This document shows, one piece after another, positions 25,712 to 37,825 of a stretch of DNA of 64,000 nt (positions are counted from its first letter, which is position 1; each line of letters opens with the position of its first letter). Location: contig NC_087377.1 of NCBI RefSeq assembly GCF_963675165.1, positions 5,704,042-5,768,041 on the forward strand, given 5' to 3'. Origin of the DNA: Halichondria panicea. Lineage: Eukaryota; Porifera; Demospongiae; Suberitida; Halichondriidae. Below the pieces are notes generated by a model. The model was not told the origin of the DNA and did no database searches. It saw only the letters and a program-made list of their open reading frames with translations. The position numbers and the translations under genes were made by a program.

Positions 25712-26339
25712 CTGTGTACATCAAAATTTGTTTTTTAGTGAGTTTATATGCTATTTATGATTGAGTCACAATGTACTATAGTCTACAAAAGTCTATTGAC
25801 ATTTTGTTTTGGTGGGATTGCACCTACAAAACTTTGTATGAACTTAGTATATGAACTGGTCTATATAGTTTAAAAGCGTGTCGCATCTACTTCATGTAAA
25901 AGTCCAAAATCATGTTAATAACAATGACAACTTTCGCTCATAACTCTACAGAACTCGCTTCAACTTAAAAATATCCATTCATTTCATTTACATACACTAC
26001 AAAAAGAACTTATTTACCTGCCTTTTCAGCTTTGAACATAATTATTCTAACAGCAGTCAGGATTGATGCTACACAGCTCTTGCTCTGGTCAAGGGCCATT
26101 GCGTCCTGACACGCCTACTCTCTGGAAAATAAAAATCTTGCAATTATTTCATTTCTTGTGCGACTGATGTATCTTTTCACTGGCAATGCTAACGCCAGTG
26201 ACGACCAGTTGTTCAGCATTTTCCCGTCGTCTATCCCAACCATGTCGTCATACTCTCGGAAGCCCACCACTACGGAGCCCACCACTACTCTTCAGTTAGT
26301 GTCTGTAGTTCAGGTAGTGTCTGTAAACATTTTTTTGTA
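25712..26339. other. Spacer, no gene recognised
   Basis: AT-rich with short open frames. A near 15-bp duplication (agcccaccactac) lies around 26257-26286. 26158-26340 may hold a further upstream exon of the next gene, but I cannot confirm it. Confidence 0.35.
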
Positions 26340-27572
26340 GAAGGGGCACGTCCTCCGCATTGAATTTCAATGTGACAATTGCGGCGTCAGTGGTGCGATA
26401 CATTGTCGACCAGAAGTGAGTTTGTCATTATTTTTATTTACTTGGTTCATGCTTTCACGTGTGCTGGAGTTCTACCGAGTCAGTACATCCGCTTAGGAAA
26501 AGTCGGTGCATGGTACATTTTGTTTATTTGGAGTTTGGCATAATAATAATGTATGGTTACAGTGTATAACAAAGGAGGGTACTTGGACACTGTGGCCAAG
26601 GCATCCATGCTGAAGGCAACACCTAATTACTCTACCAATGGCGAGGTAAATATCTTTTATCGTATTTGAAACAAGCTGACTTTATCAACAGTGGGTTGGC
26701 CACGACAACGCCGTTCCTTGTCTGTCAGGAAGGTATGTCGGTAATTCTCTATAATTATGCACAGTAAAAGAATTGTTGGCTGCTCAAATGTCATCATTGT
26801 GCATTGCTCGAGATGTACCAAGATAGTTCTTCTGGAAAAAGGTACACATATACGAAAGGTACACATATACGACATGTACATATACTGTCGTAGGTCTCAA
26901 CATAGTTGAAGTAGCTCATGACAATCAACCTGTAGTGAAGAAATACGTCGCTGAACCTTGTGAATTCATACGACACCTGGCACGGTAAGTACGTATATTC
27001 GTATATTCTGTAATAACAGAGTCGGTAATTGCAGGGACCAAGAATGCAAGGACCAAGAATGTAGCGAAGAAAATGGCGCAGTTGGGTTATCTGACAAACG
27101 CAAGCTTTGTTTCTTGAAATCATAAATATAATCCCCATTAGGTAAATCTACCCATTAGGTAAATCCACTTGTACTACTGTATGAAGATCTGTGCTCAGTC
27201 AGCAGAAAAGCTGCGGAAAAATATCGTTTAACATTTTCAGGTGAGTACTGATTGATTAACCTATAAATTGCAGAACAAGTGCCACCGTCCAGGTTACAAG
27301 CTGTTGCCATCGAAGCTTATAAGGCGGCTCTAATGGAAACCCTTATCTATAAAAATACGGAGTCATACTGTGATTTTCAATTAGTGTTATAGATGATTTT
27401 ATTTCATGCATTGTGTTTATTTGCAGTGTCGTGACACGTTTTGGGTCGAGTCTTTCAATCACCAATACATACTTACATACATACTTCACTTTGGATCAAG
27501 AAATGAATATGAACCTGGCTATTATGGACTGGGTATGTTATACTACCTACTGTATACAATGGAATATGTATT

Positions 27573-27865
27573 TGTTGGCAGGGGATCTAATGTGTAGTTT
27601 AGCTTAGCTATAGAGAGCGGTACGTTGACTGACAATATTCACTGACAATATTCACAAAGAGACACTGACAAAACAAAGCATTCATACACAGTAATACTAA
27701 CATAGAGGCGCAGGCCAGGCCCTCTTTACAACAAAAGAACAATAAGGGCGCTGAGCTACAGGAAATGACATCACTACTAAAACTAAATTCCTAAACACAG
27801 TACACAAAAACCATAGTAACTAACTAGTAATAACATTCAGTACAAGTGTTAATGTCCTTTCCACA
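27573..27865 (-). repeat. copia LTR, left copy
   Basis: 293 bp, TGTGGAAAGG...CCAACA on the minus strand. It differs from the right copy by a few changes, including short local duplications (tgacaatattcac twice; ccaggcc). Confidence 0.85.
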
Positions 27866-27869
27866 CTCC

Positions 27870-30738
27870 TCCTCACTTTACTTAATTTAATTGTGACTCC
27901 AGATCGATCGCGGAGGTTGCAAAATACTTCTCGACTGAGACCTTTTGTCAGAATATCTGCAAGCATTTCCGTAGTTGAACAGTACTCTAGTAAGATTGTT
28001 CCATTACTAACCTGTTCTCGAATATAATGATGTTTTATGTCATATGTTTTGCCCGCCCTTGAAACTGGGGGTTTTTAGACATAGCAATTGCCGATTGGTT
28101 GTCTTCGTACAATAGCATTGGTGCTTCTTCTGAGTTTGTAAATTCCGCCATCAATTGTCCGAGCCAAACAGCTGCATTAGCCATGGCAACATACTCTGCT
28201 TCAGCTGTTGATAGTGCTACACACTTCTGCTTTTGACTTCTCCACGAGATGGTCCACCACTCAGCAGAAACACATATCCCGATGTCGATTTTCTATCGTT
28301 CACATCACCTGCCCAATCAGCATCTGTGTAACCGACAATAGTGCTTGATCCGTCTTTGTTGTAGTGTATACCTCGATTCAACGTTTCTTTCAGGTAACGT
28401 AGTAGACGTTTCAGAGCAGTCCAATGTTCAGTGGTTGGCTTTGATGAGGATATATCTGGGCGAGTACTTACAGAAAGGTACATCAAGCTTCCAATAGCAG
28501 ATTGGTACAGGGCTTGGTCTATGCACTGTGTGAGTTTGGAGCCAGGTGTGCTGACAGTCTTGCATTCCAAGTAAATTTTCTGTGTACAGAGGTTGTCCAA
28601 TCCAGATAGAGTCGTCCGCACGCCACTCGACTTTCAAATTGCCGAGGTCCTTTATATCAAACTTCCTTGAGAGTGCGGTCTTGACTTCAGACAGGGCGCT
28701 GTCTGTTTTTCCGGCCAGGATAATGTCATCCACATACACACCGAGGTACAACTTGTTGTCCTTGAAGTAGATGCACGGGTCGTTCTTCGATTGACTGAAA
28801 CCCATTACGCTCAATTGTGCGTCGAGTGCTACATTCCAGCATCGAGGTGATTGTTTGAGCCCGTAGATACTCTTCTTCAGTTTACACACTAGGTGCTCCT
28901 TTCCTTTGGGCCTCATGTAAACCTCCTCCTCGAGCGAGCCGTTCAGGAAAGCCGTGGTCACATCCACTTGTGATGCAACTTGAAGTTTTGTTTCACAGAT
29001 AGTGCAATGAGCATACGCAGAGACTCTAGTCTGACAAAAGGTTTCATCATAGTCCATGCCGTACTTTTGAGTGAATCCTTGAGCCACTAATCTCGCTTTG
29101 TACCGTTCAACCTTTCCATCAGCTCCTGTCTTCTTCTTGAAGACCCATTTGCTTCCAACCATCTTCCGACCAGGTGGTAGCTTCACCAGGTCCCACACAT
29201 CATTTTCATCCAGTCCATTGCCACTTTCCAGTCTTGGCTACTACTGGCTTCTTTGAATGGGGTTTGGGGTCTCAGTTAAATGGCACACTGGTATGTCTGG
29301 CTGTCTTCTCGTTCTGGTAGACCTTCTAATTGGCACAACAGTTTGATCGATTTCGTCCGGTTGTTCATCTTCGGATTGTTCGTTCGCTTCATCAATCGTA
29401 TTACTTGGGAATTCGATAATCATCTGCAGGTGACTCAAGGCTGCTTTCCTTGGTCTCTTCATTGAACTGCACATCACGGCTGTACGTGTCATACAGTCTA
29501 TACGCTTTCGTTTCTTTTCCGTAACCAACTAGGATGCGTTTTCGGGCTTTCGAATCGAACTCATCTTTCGGGACATGAGCAAAAGCATCACAGCCAAACA
29601 CTCTAAGGTGGTCAACACTGGGCTTTTTTCCATACCAGGCCCGCTGTCCTGAGGGCTTTAAGCTTCTGCTTGCTTTGCCTTTCAACAAGGGCTTTCCACT
29701 CGAGAAAACGTTCAAACACTTGATCCTTGCTCTTCAATACATACACCCATGTGTACCTAGATTTGTCGTCCGTAAATGTCAGAAAGTATTCTCCTCCTCC
29801 AAGGGACTTCTCCTGTATCTTTCCGCACACATCTGAGTGGACGAGCTCCAAGACTTCAGTAGTTTGAGTTGTACTGCTCGAAAAGGGGCCAACACACGTC
29901 TCACAGAACCCAATCTCATTTGATGGGTCATAGTTGAACTTTTCCGCCAACTCTTCACGTGCAATTTTCTGCAAGTTTTGTTCTCCAAGATGACCATATC
30001 TCCTATGCCACAGTTTTTCTTTGTTGGCCTTGTTTGCTGTGTTTGCGAGTTGAGTCTTCGGTTGACAATGTTCAAGATTATACAGATTTCCAACTCGAGT
30101 AGCAAACGCTATAACTTTCTTCTGTTCATACATCCTGATTGATCTCAATCAAAAACAGTTGTCTTTCCGGCATTAGACACACTCAGGAGACTGTAGGAGA
30201 GCCCAGCCTAACTTCTTGAATCGTCTCCAACTGCTTCAGCTCTATGAACTGGCTCTCGTCATTACACATATGACATGTGGCACCAGAATCAACAATCCAT
30301 CTTCCTTCAAAAACTTCTGCATCGAACTTCTGTGATGCAAGGAACTTCCGGCAGTCATTCTTAAAATGTCCGGGCTTTTGACAAAAATGGCAAGCCCACT
30401 CTTCGAAAATCTCTGTCATCACCTTAATGTGTTCATTTGCATACAGCTTTCTCCTCAAGTGTAGCCATGTTTTCCGCTGGAACTGTTCCTCCAGCCTTTT
30501 CCAGACTGTTCTCCGGCTCTCCTAGCAAGTAGAGTAGGGACGGGTCCACTGCAAGTACGATGACCTTCTTGCAACGAATTTCTTTCTTGCTTTCATCTGT
30601 TGCATCTTCAGCCAAAGTCTCAGTTCCTTTAACAATGTCCCACAGACTATCTTTCACAAGCGGCATTCTGCATTGCACTTTCCATGTGGGATAGTTCTTG
30701 CCGTTCAGCGGCACAAGCGAGATCTTGAAATCAGTCAT
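27870..30738 (-). pseudogene. copia gag-pol polyprotein, internally deleted
   Basis: ATG at 30738 begins gag (LNGKNYPTWKVQCRM). A gap in gag is followed by the CCHC knuckle (CHFCQKPGHFKNDC, about 30385) and protease (DSGATCHMC). 30148-29612 has the gag-pre-integrase zinc region (LWHRRYGHLGEQNL) and integrase start (LVHSDVCG, FTDDKSRY); most of the catalytic core is missing before 29715 (VDHLRVFGCDAF). 29198-28428 has RT (KARLVAQGFTQKYG, YVDDII) and 28621-28217 has RNase H (TDADWAGD, RKSTSGY). The block order gag-protease-integrase-RT is diagnostic for copia. Frameshifts and the integrase deletion make it inactive. Confidence 0.85.
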
Positions 30739-30894
30739 TATTCCACACTATTGAGTTTTGATGAGTAGACTTGCTGCGAGACTTGCTGTGAGAATCGATC
30801 GATCGGATTGAGAGTTTGTTAGACAGTTCACGGTGGAGTCTTCGTAGACAGCTACTCTTCAAACTATAGAGAGTGATTGCCTGGGCCCATAACC

Positions 30895-31187
30895 TGTTGG
30901 CAGGGGATCTAATATGTAGTTTAGCTTAGCTATAGAGAGCGGTACGTTGACTGACAGAGGTTCAGGTAACAACAATATTGACAAAGAGACACTGACAAAA
31001 CAAAGCATTCATACACAGTAATACTAACAGAGAGGCGCAGGCCCTCTTTACAACAAAAGAACAATAAGGGCGCTGAGCTACAGGAAATGACATCACTACT
31101 AAAACTAAATTCCTAAACACAGTACACAAAAACCATACTAACTAACTAGTAATAACATTCAGTACAAGTGTTAATGTCCTTTCCACA
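30895..31187 (-). repeat. copia LTR, right copy
   Basis: 293 bp, the same termini as the left copy, and adjacent to the primer-binding region at 30879-30894. Confidence 0.85.
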
Positions 31188-31547
31188 CTCCTCCTCACTT
31201 TACTTAATTTAATTGTGACTCCAGATCGATCGTGGAGGTTGCAAAATACTTCTCGACTGAGACCTTTCCACAGTATTTACATTACAGAATGTAGAGAAAG
31301 TACAAGTGAACGACTAGTGAGCGACATGAAGAGGACTGAATGTAGGACTGCCATGAAAGTGCTGGTGAAGAAGACAATATTTGTGGACAATAATTTATAT
31401 GGGAGTGCTACATTCAGCAAAAATCCAATGAGCTCAGGTATTATTGCATTTACACAATTTGAGATTGATGATGCTGAGCAACCGTCAGAAGAGCCAACAC
31501 ATTACACATTGCACATTGGGTACTCAGATGTGGACGATGAACTTTAA

Positions 31548-34079
31548 AGTAAGTATGTAATAGTTATTACTGATTGCCGCCACAAGCAGTTTATTGGCAC
31601 TGCTATTCCTTTGATCAAAAGGCAACATTATAAACTTTTTTTTATAATTACACAATAAAACGAGATGTTGACTGAAAGTCTTTGTACAGAACACACCTCC
31701 TGGAAAACAAAAATGGATTGTACGTGCATTGTACCTGCACTGTAAGTTTCATATGATTATGTCCCTCCTGTCATTTACACCCTCCCAGTAGTTTTGGTCA
31801 CTTTAAGTATGCTGGATGTTTCCACACCCCTGACATGACTCCAGAACTTCTTGTACAGCCTGTACCTATTCCCCAAATCTGGCTCCTATCAACCAGCCAG
31901 GGGATGTGGTTACAACACAAGGTGAGAGGTGGCAAAATGGACAAGCGTTGTCTAGTGCTGGAAGTTCACTATTACCACCTATGTGTTAGTGACTTAAGTG
32001 TGTTAGTGACTTATGTGTTTATGACATTCACCTTACCTATAAAAAGATAAATAACCCATTTTCTCACGGCTCGGCCTCTTCGCTGGAGGGAGAGCTTCTT
32101 CCCCTGATGCCGTGCACCCACTTGACTAATGACAAAATTATTTTGATTCACCTTCAATATTATCCAATGACGTAGTTGCAATACTGTCTTAGTTGCAATA
32201 CTGTCTACTACACACTCATGAAAAGAAGCAAGCTCCTCCAGAAACTTCACTGGAAGTGTAGCTGACCTGAAGCTGAATTTTTACATGGCTGTACCTAGCT
32301 GCTACCTACCTTTAGCCTTATTTTGTCAGCCATGGTTACTCTTTTTTGTTGCTAAGAAAAAACAACCTGGTCCCCCTCCCCTTATTTTCGCACGTGTTTG
32401 AGTGGCTTTGAGTGGCTTCTGAGCGGTTTTTGTGCAAGAGAAAGCTCGTTACTAAGGCTTGAATGCAAATTTCGGATTTCGGGGTCAAAGGTCGCAGCTC
32501 TTTTTATACTCAGAATTCCGGATGCGGTATATTCGTACCCAGTCTCAAGTATATTGTTGTGAGACTCGACTCGACTACGCTTCGCCAGTGGTTGGACTCC
32601 GCCCAACTAATAATGAGTTGCACAGTCTTAGCTAAAAGTTTAAAACCTGCTTTCCCGTGAGCAAACAGTCAAAGGTACGCTACTTCCGTTGCGTATGTCA
32701 AGATTATACTCTTCCAAATGATACTCACCCTTATTGGAGGGGCAGCATGCATAAGTTTCGCTGTACCACTTCCGTTGCATAATGATATCGACAAAACCAC
32801 ACATGTGGAAATGTCTGATACTCAAAAAGGGCGGCACATTGCTGAATTGCTGGGCACATAATTATGTATGATCCATACCTTTCTTTGAAGATCCATTGAA
32901 GATCCACTGATGCCTCTGCAGTGTATTATATCGAGTACGAAGAACAATTATAATGGCATTCGACTCGAAATGGCATGTCGATTGTGACTGACTGAGGTTC
33001 ACAAAGACAACCATAGTAGAGTAGTTCTATTGTTTTTGACGTGCTCTTTCCTGCTGTTAGCAAAGCGAAGAAAATCACCTCGTGAAATCCTAGATGTGTG
33101 GATGCATCCTCTCCAATAAACACATCCCAAGATATTCGCTTCAGTTAAATGTAATAATATATACAATTGACTTGCGCATGATCGACACAAAATCGACACA
33201 AAGAAATTGCTGATGTTCATGGCGTAGCTTCTACTGTAGTTCTACTGTAGACCTGATTACCCCCGAAACATCAAGGGCGGCCATCTGAGATTGTTCCCTT
33301 TTGAGCACGAGCTTTGGCACCTGTTAACCACATTGAAACCTGCTGACCTACTGAGATTGCAGCCATAACCCGCAACACTTCACCCCTTGCTAGATGCTTC
33401 TTAGACATATTAATTATCAGTGAAAACCAGATGACAGGGAGAACTCAACAACCAGGCACCGGCCGTGCTGCTGGTATGACACCAACAGGGTCGGGGAGGC
33501 TCAACATGCAGGTAGCAGATGACAGGGAGAACGCCATAACTTCAACATGCAGGTATCAGCAGCAGCAGCATCACCAACAACAAAGGATTTGATTTCCACA
33601 AATCCAGGTCCATATAGAAAAGCACTGCCGCGGCCGCGGCTAATTTTTTACTGAAACTGCAGCTAAAAATGTCCTTAAAACTGCATCACAATCTTAGCCA
33701 TACTAGTCCCTTTTGTGCAGCACAACAAGAAACCCTGGAGCGCGTCAAAGAGGCGACTTGATGAGATGGAAAAAGCAATCTCTAAGAGCTATTGCTTCAA
33801 CAGCAAGACAAACGTTCCGTATGATGACAATGATGAACAATCATGCATGCATGATCAGTGTATATGTGACTTGTTAGTGAGTGATCGTCATCATCATCCG
33901 AAGGACTGCTAGGGGGGAACCTGGTGGGGTGACTGTTAGAGGATGCTTTTTCATTATACCACTGCGCACATAACTAAGACAGCGACATACTAACCTTATA
34001 GCAGCTAACAGTCGTAGCTAGATACTGACTGTCGTGGATGAGTAGTAGTTACAGTCATTCAATAAAATCACGAAACTGA
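31548..34079. other. No gene recognised
   Basis: Short frames only. 33421-33560 has a partly repeated segment (gatgacagggagaac, caacatgcaggta). 33226-33249 carries an 11-bp tandem duplication. 33715-33912 (+) is a 65-residue frame without known features. Confidence 0.45.
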
Positions 34080-34479
34080 TTGTCGCATTATACCTTATCC
34101 TCCACTGGCCACGATGCGTACCAACCTCTGATAATTCAACCAGGTATGCAAAGGCTGTATTTGCTTGCGACTACGGTCGAGAACAAGTTAATATCGAAAC
34201 AGACCATCAGCCATTGGTGTCGATCATTACCAAGCCGTTGGCACCAGATAGGCTTCAACGAATATTACTTAATCGGTTGCAAACCTCCGGTTGAAAGGCC
34301 CGGAGATGTATTTGGCGGACACACTGAGCAGAGCGTACCTACCAGAAGTCAATGAACTGACAGAATAGAACATTTGAAGCAAGCATTGTCAGAAGACGTG
34401 TTGTGACTCACCGTTTTAAAAGGTTGGCCCGAAACGAAATCGAAGGGCATATTATGACATTTGTGACGAGCAAGACTCG

Positions 34480-35333
34480 TTGATCTTCAAAGGACAACGA
34501 TTAGTGATCCCGGTGGCATTACGGAAGGAGATATTACGGAAGGAGATGATTGAATTGGTCCACACTACTCATATTAGAGAAACAATGTATTGGCCACGAA
34601 TGTCCAAAGAATACATATATGCAAGCCACCGAGTCAAAGAACCTCTCCAGCAGCACAGATTTGCAGCCCGACCATGGCCGACTTATGTGAGCTTAAAAGG
34701 ACGTACATTACTTATGGTGAGTGGTGAGTGAGGTGAGTGATTACTTTAGTAATTACGTTGAGTGTTAGCCCATGTGGGGTGTGCCTGAAGAGTTGGTGCC
34801 AGATAACGGCCCACAATTCAGCTCAACAGAGTTCGCAGAATTTTCAAGGAAATGCGGTTTCGAACACACCACATCATCCCCACACTACCCACAATCGAAT
34901 GGGAAACGGTTATTTACCAACCAGAGCACTCAACAGAGGAGGACACTCAAGCGATAAACCAGCAGAAAAAACGTCTATTACAATCGTCAGACTAACACCT
35001 TTGACCTCGGGAGACACAGGAGACACAGTGAGATTGCGCTTACCTGGAGAGAAAACCTGGAGTCTCTGCACAGGATTAGTTGGCCCCAGAAGCTATAAAG
35101 TCCAATGTCACGAGTACAGACGAAACGAGTACAGACGAAACCGCCGTCAAGTGATTCAAACTGAGGAACCTCGAGAGATTGAGCTCCCAGAAGCTATAGT
35201 CCAAGAAGAGCACCCAAGTAGTGAACAGGGACCTGCCGCCCCTCAATTAGAAACTAACATACCCAAACCTGTACGCAAGTCTGGACGAAATCGGAAATCT
35301 CCAGATTGGTTCATGAACTATGTCCCAGCATAG
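34480..35333 (+). pseudogene. gypsy integrase and pol C-terminus
   Basis: 34480-34731: N-terminal zinc region (GQRLVIPVALRKE, TMYWPRMSKE). A 15-bp in-frame duplication (34518-34547) repeats five residues there. 34772-34920: catalytic part with [13 protein letters not shown] and [12 protein letters not shown] large deletion then leads to the tail ending KSGRNRKSPDWFMNYVPA (stop 35331). A second 15-bp duplication of acgagtacagacgaa lies near 35110-35140. Confidence 0.75.
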
Positions 35334-35450
35334 GACAGAACACAAGTACGTTATTATGTAACTAGTCATTAGAATTATGGGTCACCATTATGTTAAGTCA
35401 TGTATCGTTTAGCTATGTGTTTATGTGTTTTTTTGGGGGGAAAAAAAAGA

Positions 35451-35608
35451 TGTCACGATATTTAGCATTACATCATCTTTTGTACTCAGTGTACTCGGTG
35501 ACCTCGGTGACCTCACCTCGTGTTGATATATTTATTGGCTAAAGTGAAACTGACTAGCAGTGAACTCGTTATGGTGACCAGATCAATTGATCCCAACAAT
35601 TTCTTACA
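35451..35608 (+). repeat. Possible 3' LTR
   Basis: It follows the polypurine tract directly, begins TG and may end in ...TTACA at 35608. With no second copy to compare, the right edge is a guess. Confidence 0.4.
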
Positions 35609-35868
35609 GAGTTTCGTGTTTAGAGCATTAATTAGAAAATCAAAACTCTATGCGAATAATTAGACTAAGAAAATAATTAGGCTAAGAAAATAATATTACC
35701 AATTTGTGTGAATGCTTAACTACATACCATTTTGACGCAAGTACCTAGACGCTACAAGTACCTAGACATATAAACTATTTATGTGCTATCGCAATTGCTG
35801 ATGCTGCATGCACTTATTATGTGTCATTTGAATCATGCACTGCTATAATGTTTCACATTATTATTTCA

Positions 35869-35946
35869 TGTGAAACAGCAAAAGAAATTGAATAAAAATT
35901 GGGTGAATGTGAAACAGCAAAAGAAATTGAATAAAAATTGGGTGAA
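35869..35946. repeat. 39-bp tandem duplication
   Basis: The unit starting tgtgaaacagcaaaag occurs twice, at 35869-35907 and 35908-35946, with no differences that I can see. It lies inside the segment related to 5596-5700. Confidence 0.9.
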
Positions 35947-35999
35947 TAAGTAAATAGCTGACAGACTTACTCCAATATTGGAGCAGCTGATATAGAGGG

Positions 36000-36420
36000 T
36001 AAACAGATGACATTTAGAGCATGGGCAAACCAAAGGAAACTAGAAAATCTGACGCCATATACATGTACTAGCAAGGATTATGAGCACTAGCTATAGATAC
36101 CAAAGTTCGTCATGACACTAACATCCATTTCAAAATCAATCAGCCACCATTCTAATTCACACCAGAACTTGTAGAACTTGTAGCCACCATTCCATTCTTC
36201 ATTCCACCAACGCTTGTAGACTTCATACCAGCCACAGGAGAAGGAGGACCACAGGAGAAGGAGGATGACAGAGCCAGCCGCGTGTACACAGACAGTTTTA
36301 AATTGTATGCGCATGCACTATTCACTTATTCTAGAGGTCAAAGTACTTTGGAGTATTCCTGTATTTAGTCGCTTTGGTACTATAGTCGCTTTGGTACTAT
36401 ATAGTTATAGTGAGCATTAT
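36000..36420. other. No gene recognised
   Basis: It holds several short tandem duplications (9 bp near 36172, about 17 bp near 36235-36270, and a perfect 17-bp one at 36367-36400) but no credible coding sequence. Confidence 0.5.
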
Positions 36421-36779
36421 GTGTCCCCGTGTCAGTTGTGTCAGTTAAATCAGCTCTGGCTGGTAGACTTCGGCAGTGTGTGTGTGTGTCAGTTATTTAC
36501 TCTTATGTTATTTATGTAGTCATCATTTGTCTCTTATGTATCATTTACTCTTATGTTATTTATGTAGTCATCATTTGTCTCTTATGTATCATTTACTCTT
36601 ATGTTCTTTATGTGATTATCAATTACGCATGCGTATACTTATTCTATGTTGGGGCCCTGCGTGCCCACTGTATGGGGTGATATCCTCGCCCACTGTTGCA
36701 ATCAATCAGAGTTTATTGTGCCTACTTGTGACAGACTAGCGTGCGGCCGACTAGCTTATAAATAGGGCTAGTTACTACA
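36421..36779 (+). repeat. Probable 5' LTR of a gypsy element
   Basis: It ends ...GTTACTACA at 36779, directly before tttggcgacaagg, which matches the post-LTR sequence of the intact gypsy at 55930. A TATA-like tataaata lies at 36757-36764. The centre holds two copies of an about 56-bp unit (tttactcttatgttatttat...) plus a third partial copy. The left edge is uncertain because no partner LTR is present. Confidence 0.6.
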
Positions 36780-36814
36780 TTTGGCGACAAGGAGAAGTCT
36801 GAAACTGAATCACG

Positions 36815-37725
36815 ATGGCGACGATTGGCAAGATCGATGAGTTTGACCGAAGCGTAGAGGACTGGGTATCATACACGGAAAGAATGGAGCAATACTTTGT
36901 TGCCAATGGCATAAGGGCAGTAGAAGCAGACATGCCTAAGAAGAGAGCAGTCCTATTGACCGTATGTGGTCCATCAATGTACCAGCTCATCAGGAACTTG
37001 GCCAGCGCCGCAACCACCGTTGGCGAAGACCTATGATGAGCTAATTCAACTAGTCAAAGACCATGAGCAGCCTCCTCCATCAGCATAGTACAGAGATACA
37101 ATTTCAACACACGAGTACAACAGTCAGAGGAAACGATGGCAGACTTCGTGGCTCAACTCAGAAAACTCTCAGAACACTGTGAATGCCGTGATAAAAGGCT
37201 ACAGTGCAAATTGTTGGCGGAACCAAGGCTCACCCTGGAAAAAGCTTTTAGTACAGCCCAATCGATGGAACTGGCTGAGAAAGGAACCGAAAGCAGCCAG
37301 GAGGGGCAGAGGATTCCTACCAGAGGGACAGAGGACATTAGCTGTCACCGATGTGGGGGAAAAATCACAACTACAAGTGCAATCATTGCAACCTGACAGG
37401 TCATCTGCAGAAGGTGTGCCGGAAAAAATTGAAGGCTCCAAGCACACACAAGAGGAAGTTTGCTCCCACAAATCAAGTGGATCTCGAAGAGGAGGAAGAG
37501 TACGAACTATATTACTCATTTTCGAACACCCCCTCACCCATTACTGTAACAACAACGGCGAAATTGCCAATGCAAGTGGACACAGGAGCTTATCAGTGAA
37601 GAAACTTACCATACACTATGGATGGCAGACTCCGCTCCTACCCTCCAAGAGTCCAAGGTAAAGCTGAAGACGTATACGGGCTCAGTTATCGTTGTGAAAG
37701 GAAGTTTAGAGGTCAAAGTTCGTCA
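36815..37725 (+). pseudogene. gypsy gag-protease fragment
   Basis: ATG at 36815 starts MATIGKIDEFDRSVEDWVSY, close in form to the gag start of the intact element. The frame is broken near 37035 and resumes at 37136 (MADFVAQLRKLSEHCECRD). 37351-37599 gives one CCHC knuckle (CNHCNLTGHLQKVC), an acidic linker and the protease QVDTGA. 37622-37720, in another frame, gives the protease end (LKTYTG, GSLEVKV). RT and the rest are absent, so the element is truncated at about 37725. Confidence 0.8.
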
Positions 37726-37825
37726 AGGGCTCCTCCCACTCCACTCATGGGTCGTCCGCTGGCTCCTCCCCCATTTGTACACTCCCACTACCACTACGCA
37801 AGCGCACATGCTTGCCACCTAATTC

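Larger units (their letters stand above)
27573..31272 (-). mobile_element. Ty1/copia element, relic of a tandem dimer
   Basis: Order on the plus strand: LTR (27573-27865), interior, LTR (30895-31187), 75 bp identical to the interior next to the first LTR (from 31188), then ctttccaca, which equals the last bases of the LTR. The whole is flanked by GTATT (27568-27572 and 31273-31277). This is what remains of LTR-interior-LTR-interior-LTR after a deletion through the shared CCTTT. It sits in an intron of the transposase-like gene, splitting it into 40 and 10 nt. The minus strand next to the right LTR reads ggttatgggcccaggc, a copia-type primer-binding region; a purine tract (gtgaggaggag) precedes the left LTR. 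Confidence 0.9.
26341..31547 (+). pseudogene. Transposase-like gene with tiny introns, interrupted by copia
   Basis: Exons that I can place: 26341-26415 (CDNCGVSGAIHC), 26563-26645, 26692-26732 (WVGHDNAVPCL), 26771-26841, 26894-26984 (NIVEVAHDNQPVVKKYV), 27035-about 27118, about 27273-27364 (AIEAYKAALMETLIY), 27427-27532 (CRDTFWVESFNHQ, MNLAIMDW) and 31288-31547 (STSERLVSDMKR, AMKVLVKKT; TAA at 31545). From exon 2 to exon 6 the junctions join in phase with introns of 46, 38, 52 and 50 nt. The first junction and the end of exon 6 do not, and there are later frame breaks, so it is probably dead. The motif order recalls an unnamed, multicopy cnidarian/sponge family; the D..WVESFN box looks like the last acidic residue of a DDE transposase. 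That assignment is inference. Confidence 0.6.
34080..35608 (+). mobile_element. 3' half of a gypsy element
   Basis: Begins inside a decayed RNase H region (ETDHQPLVSIITKPLAPDR near 34195) and runs through integrase, the pol tail and a polypurine tract (ggggggaaaaaaaaga, 35435-35450) into a possible 3' LTR that starts TGTCACGATATT at 35451. No matching 5' LTR lies in the window, so the element is truncated. Confidence 0.75.

Noticed and set aside
36429-36739. Open frames with Ile/Val/Cys/Tyr or Leu-rich repeats
   Set aside because: They are created by the repeated tttactcttatgttatttat units inside the probable LTR.
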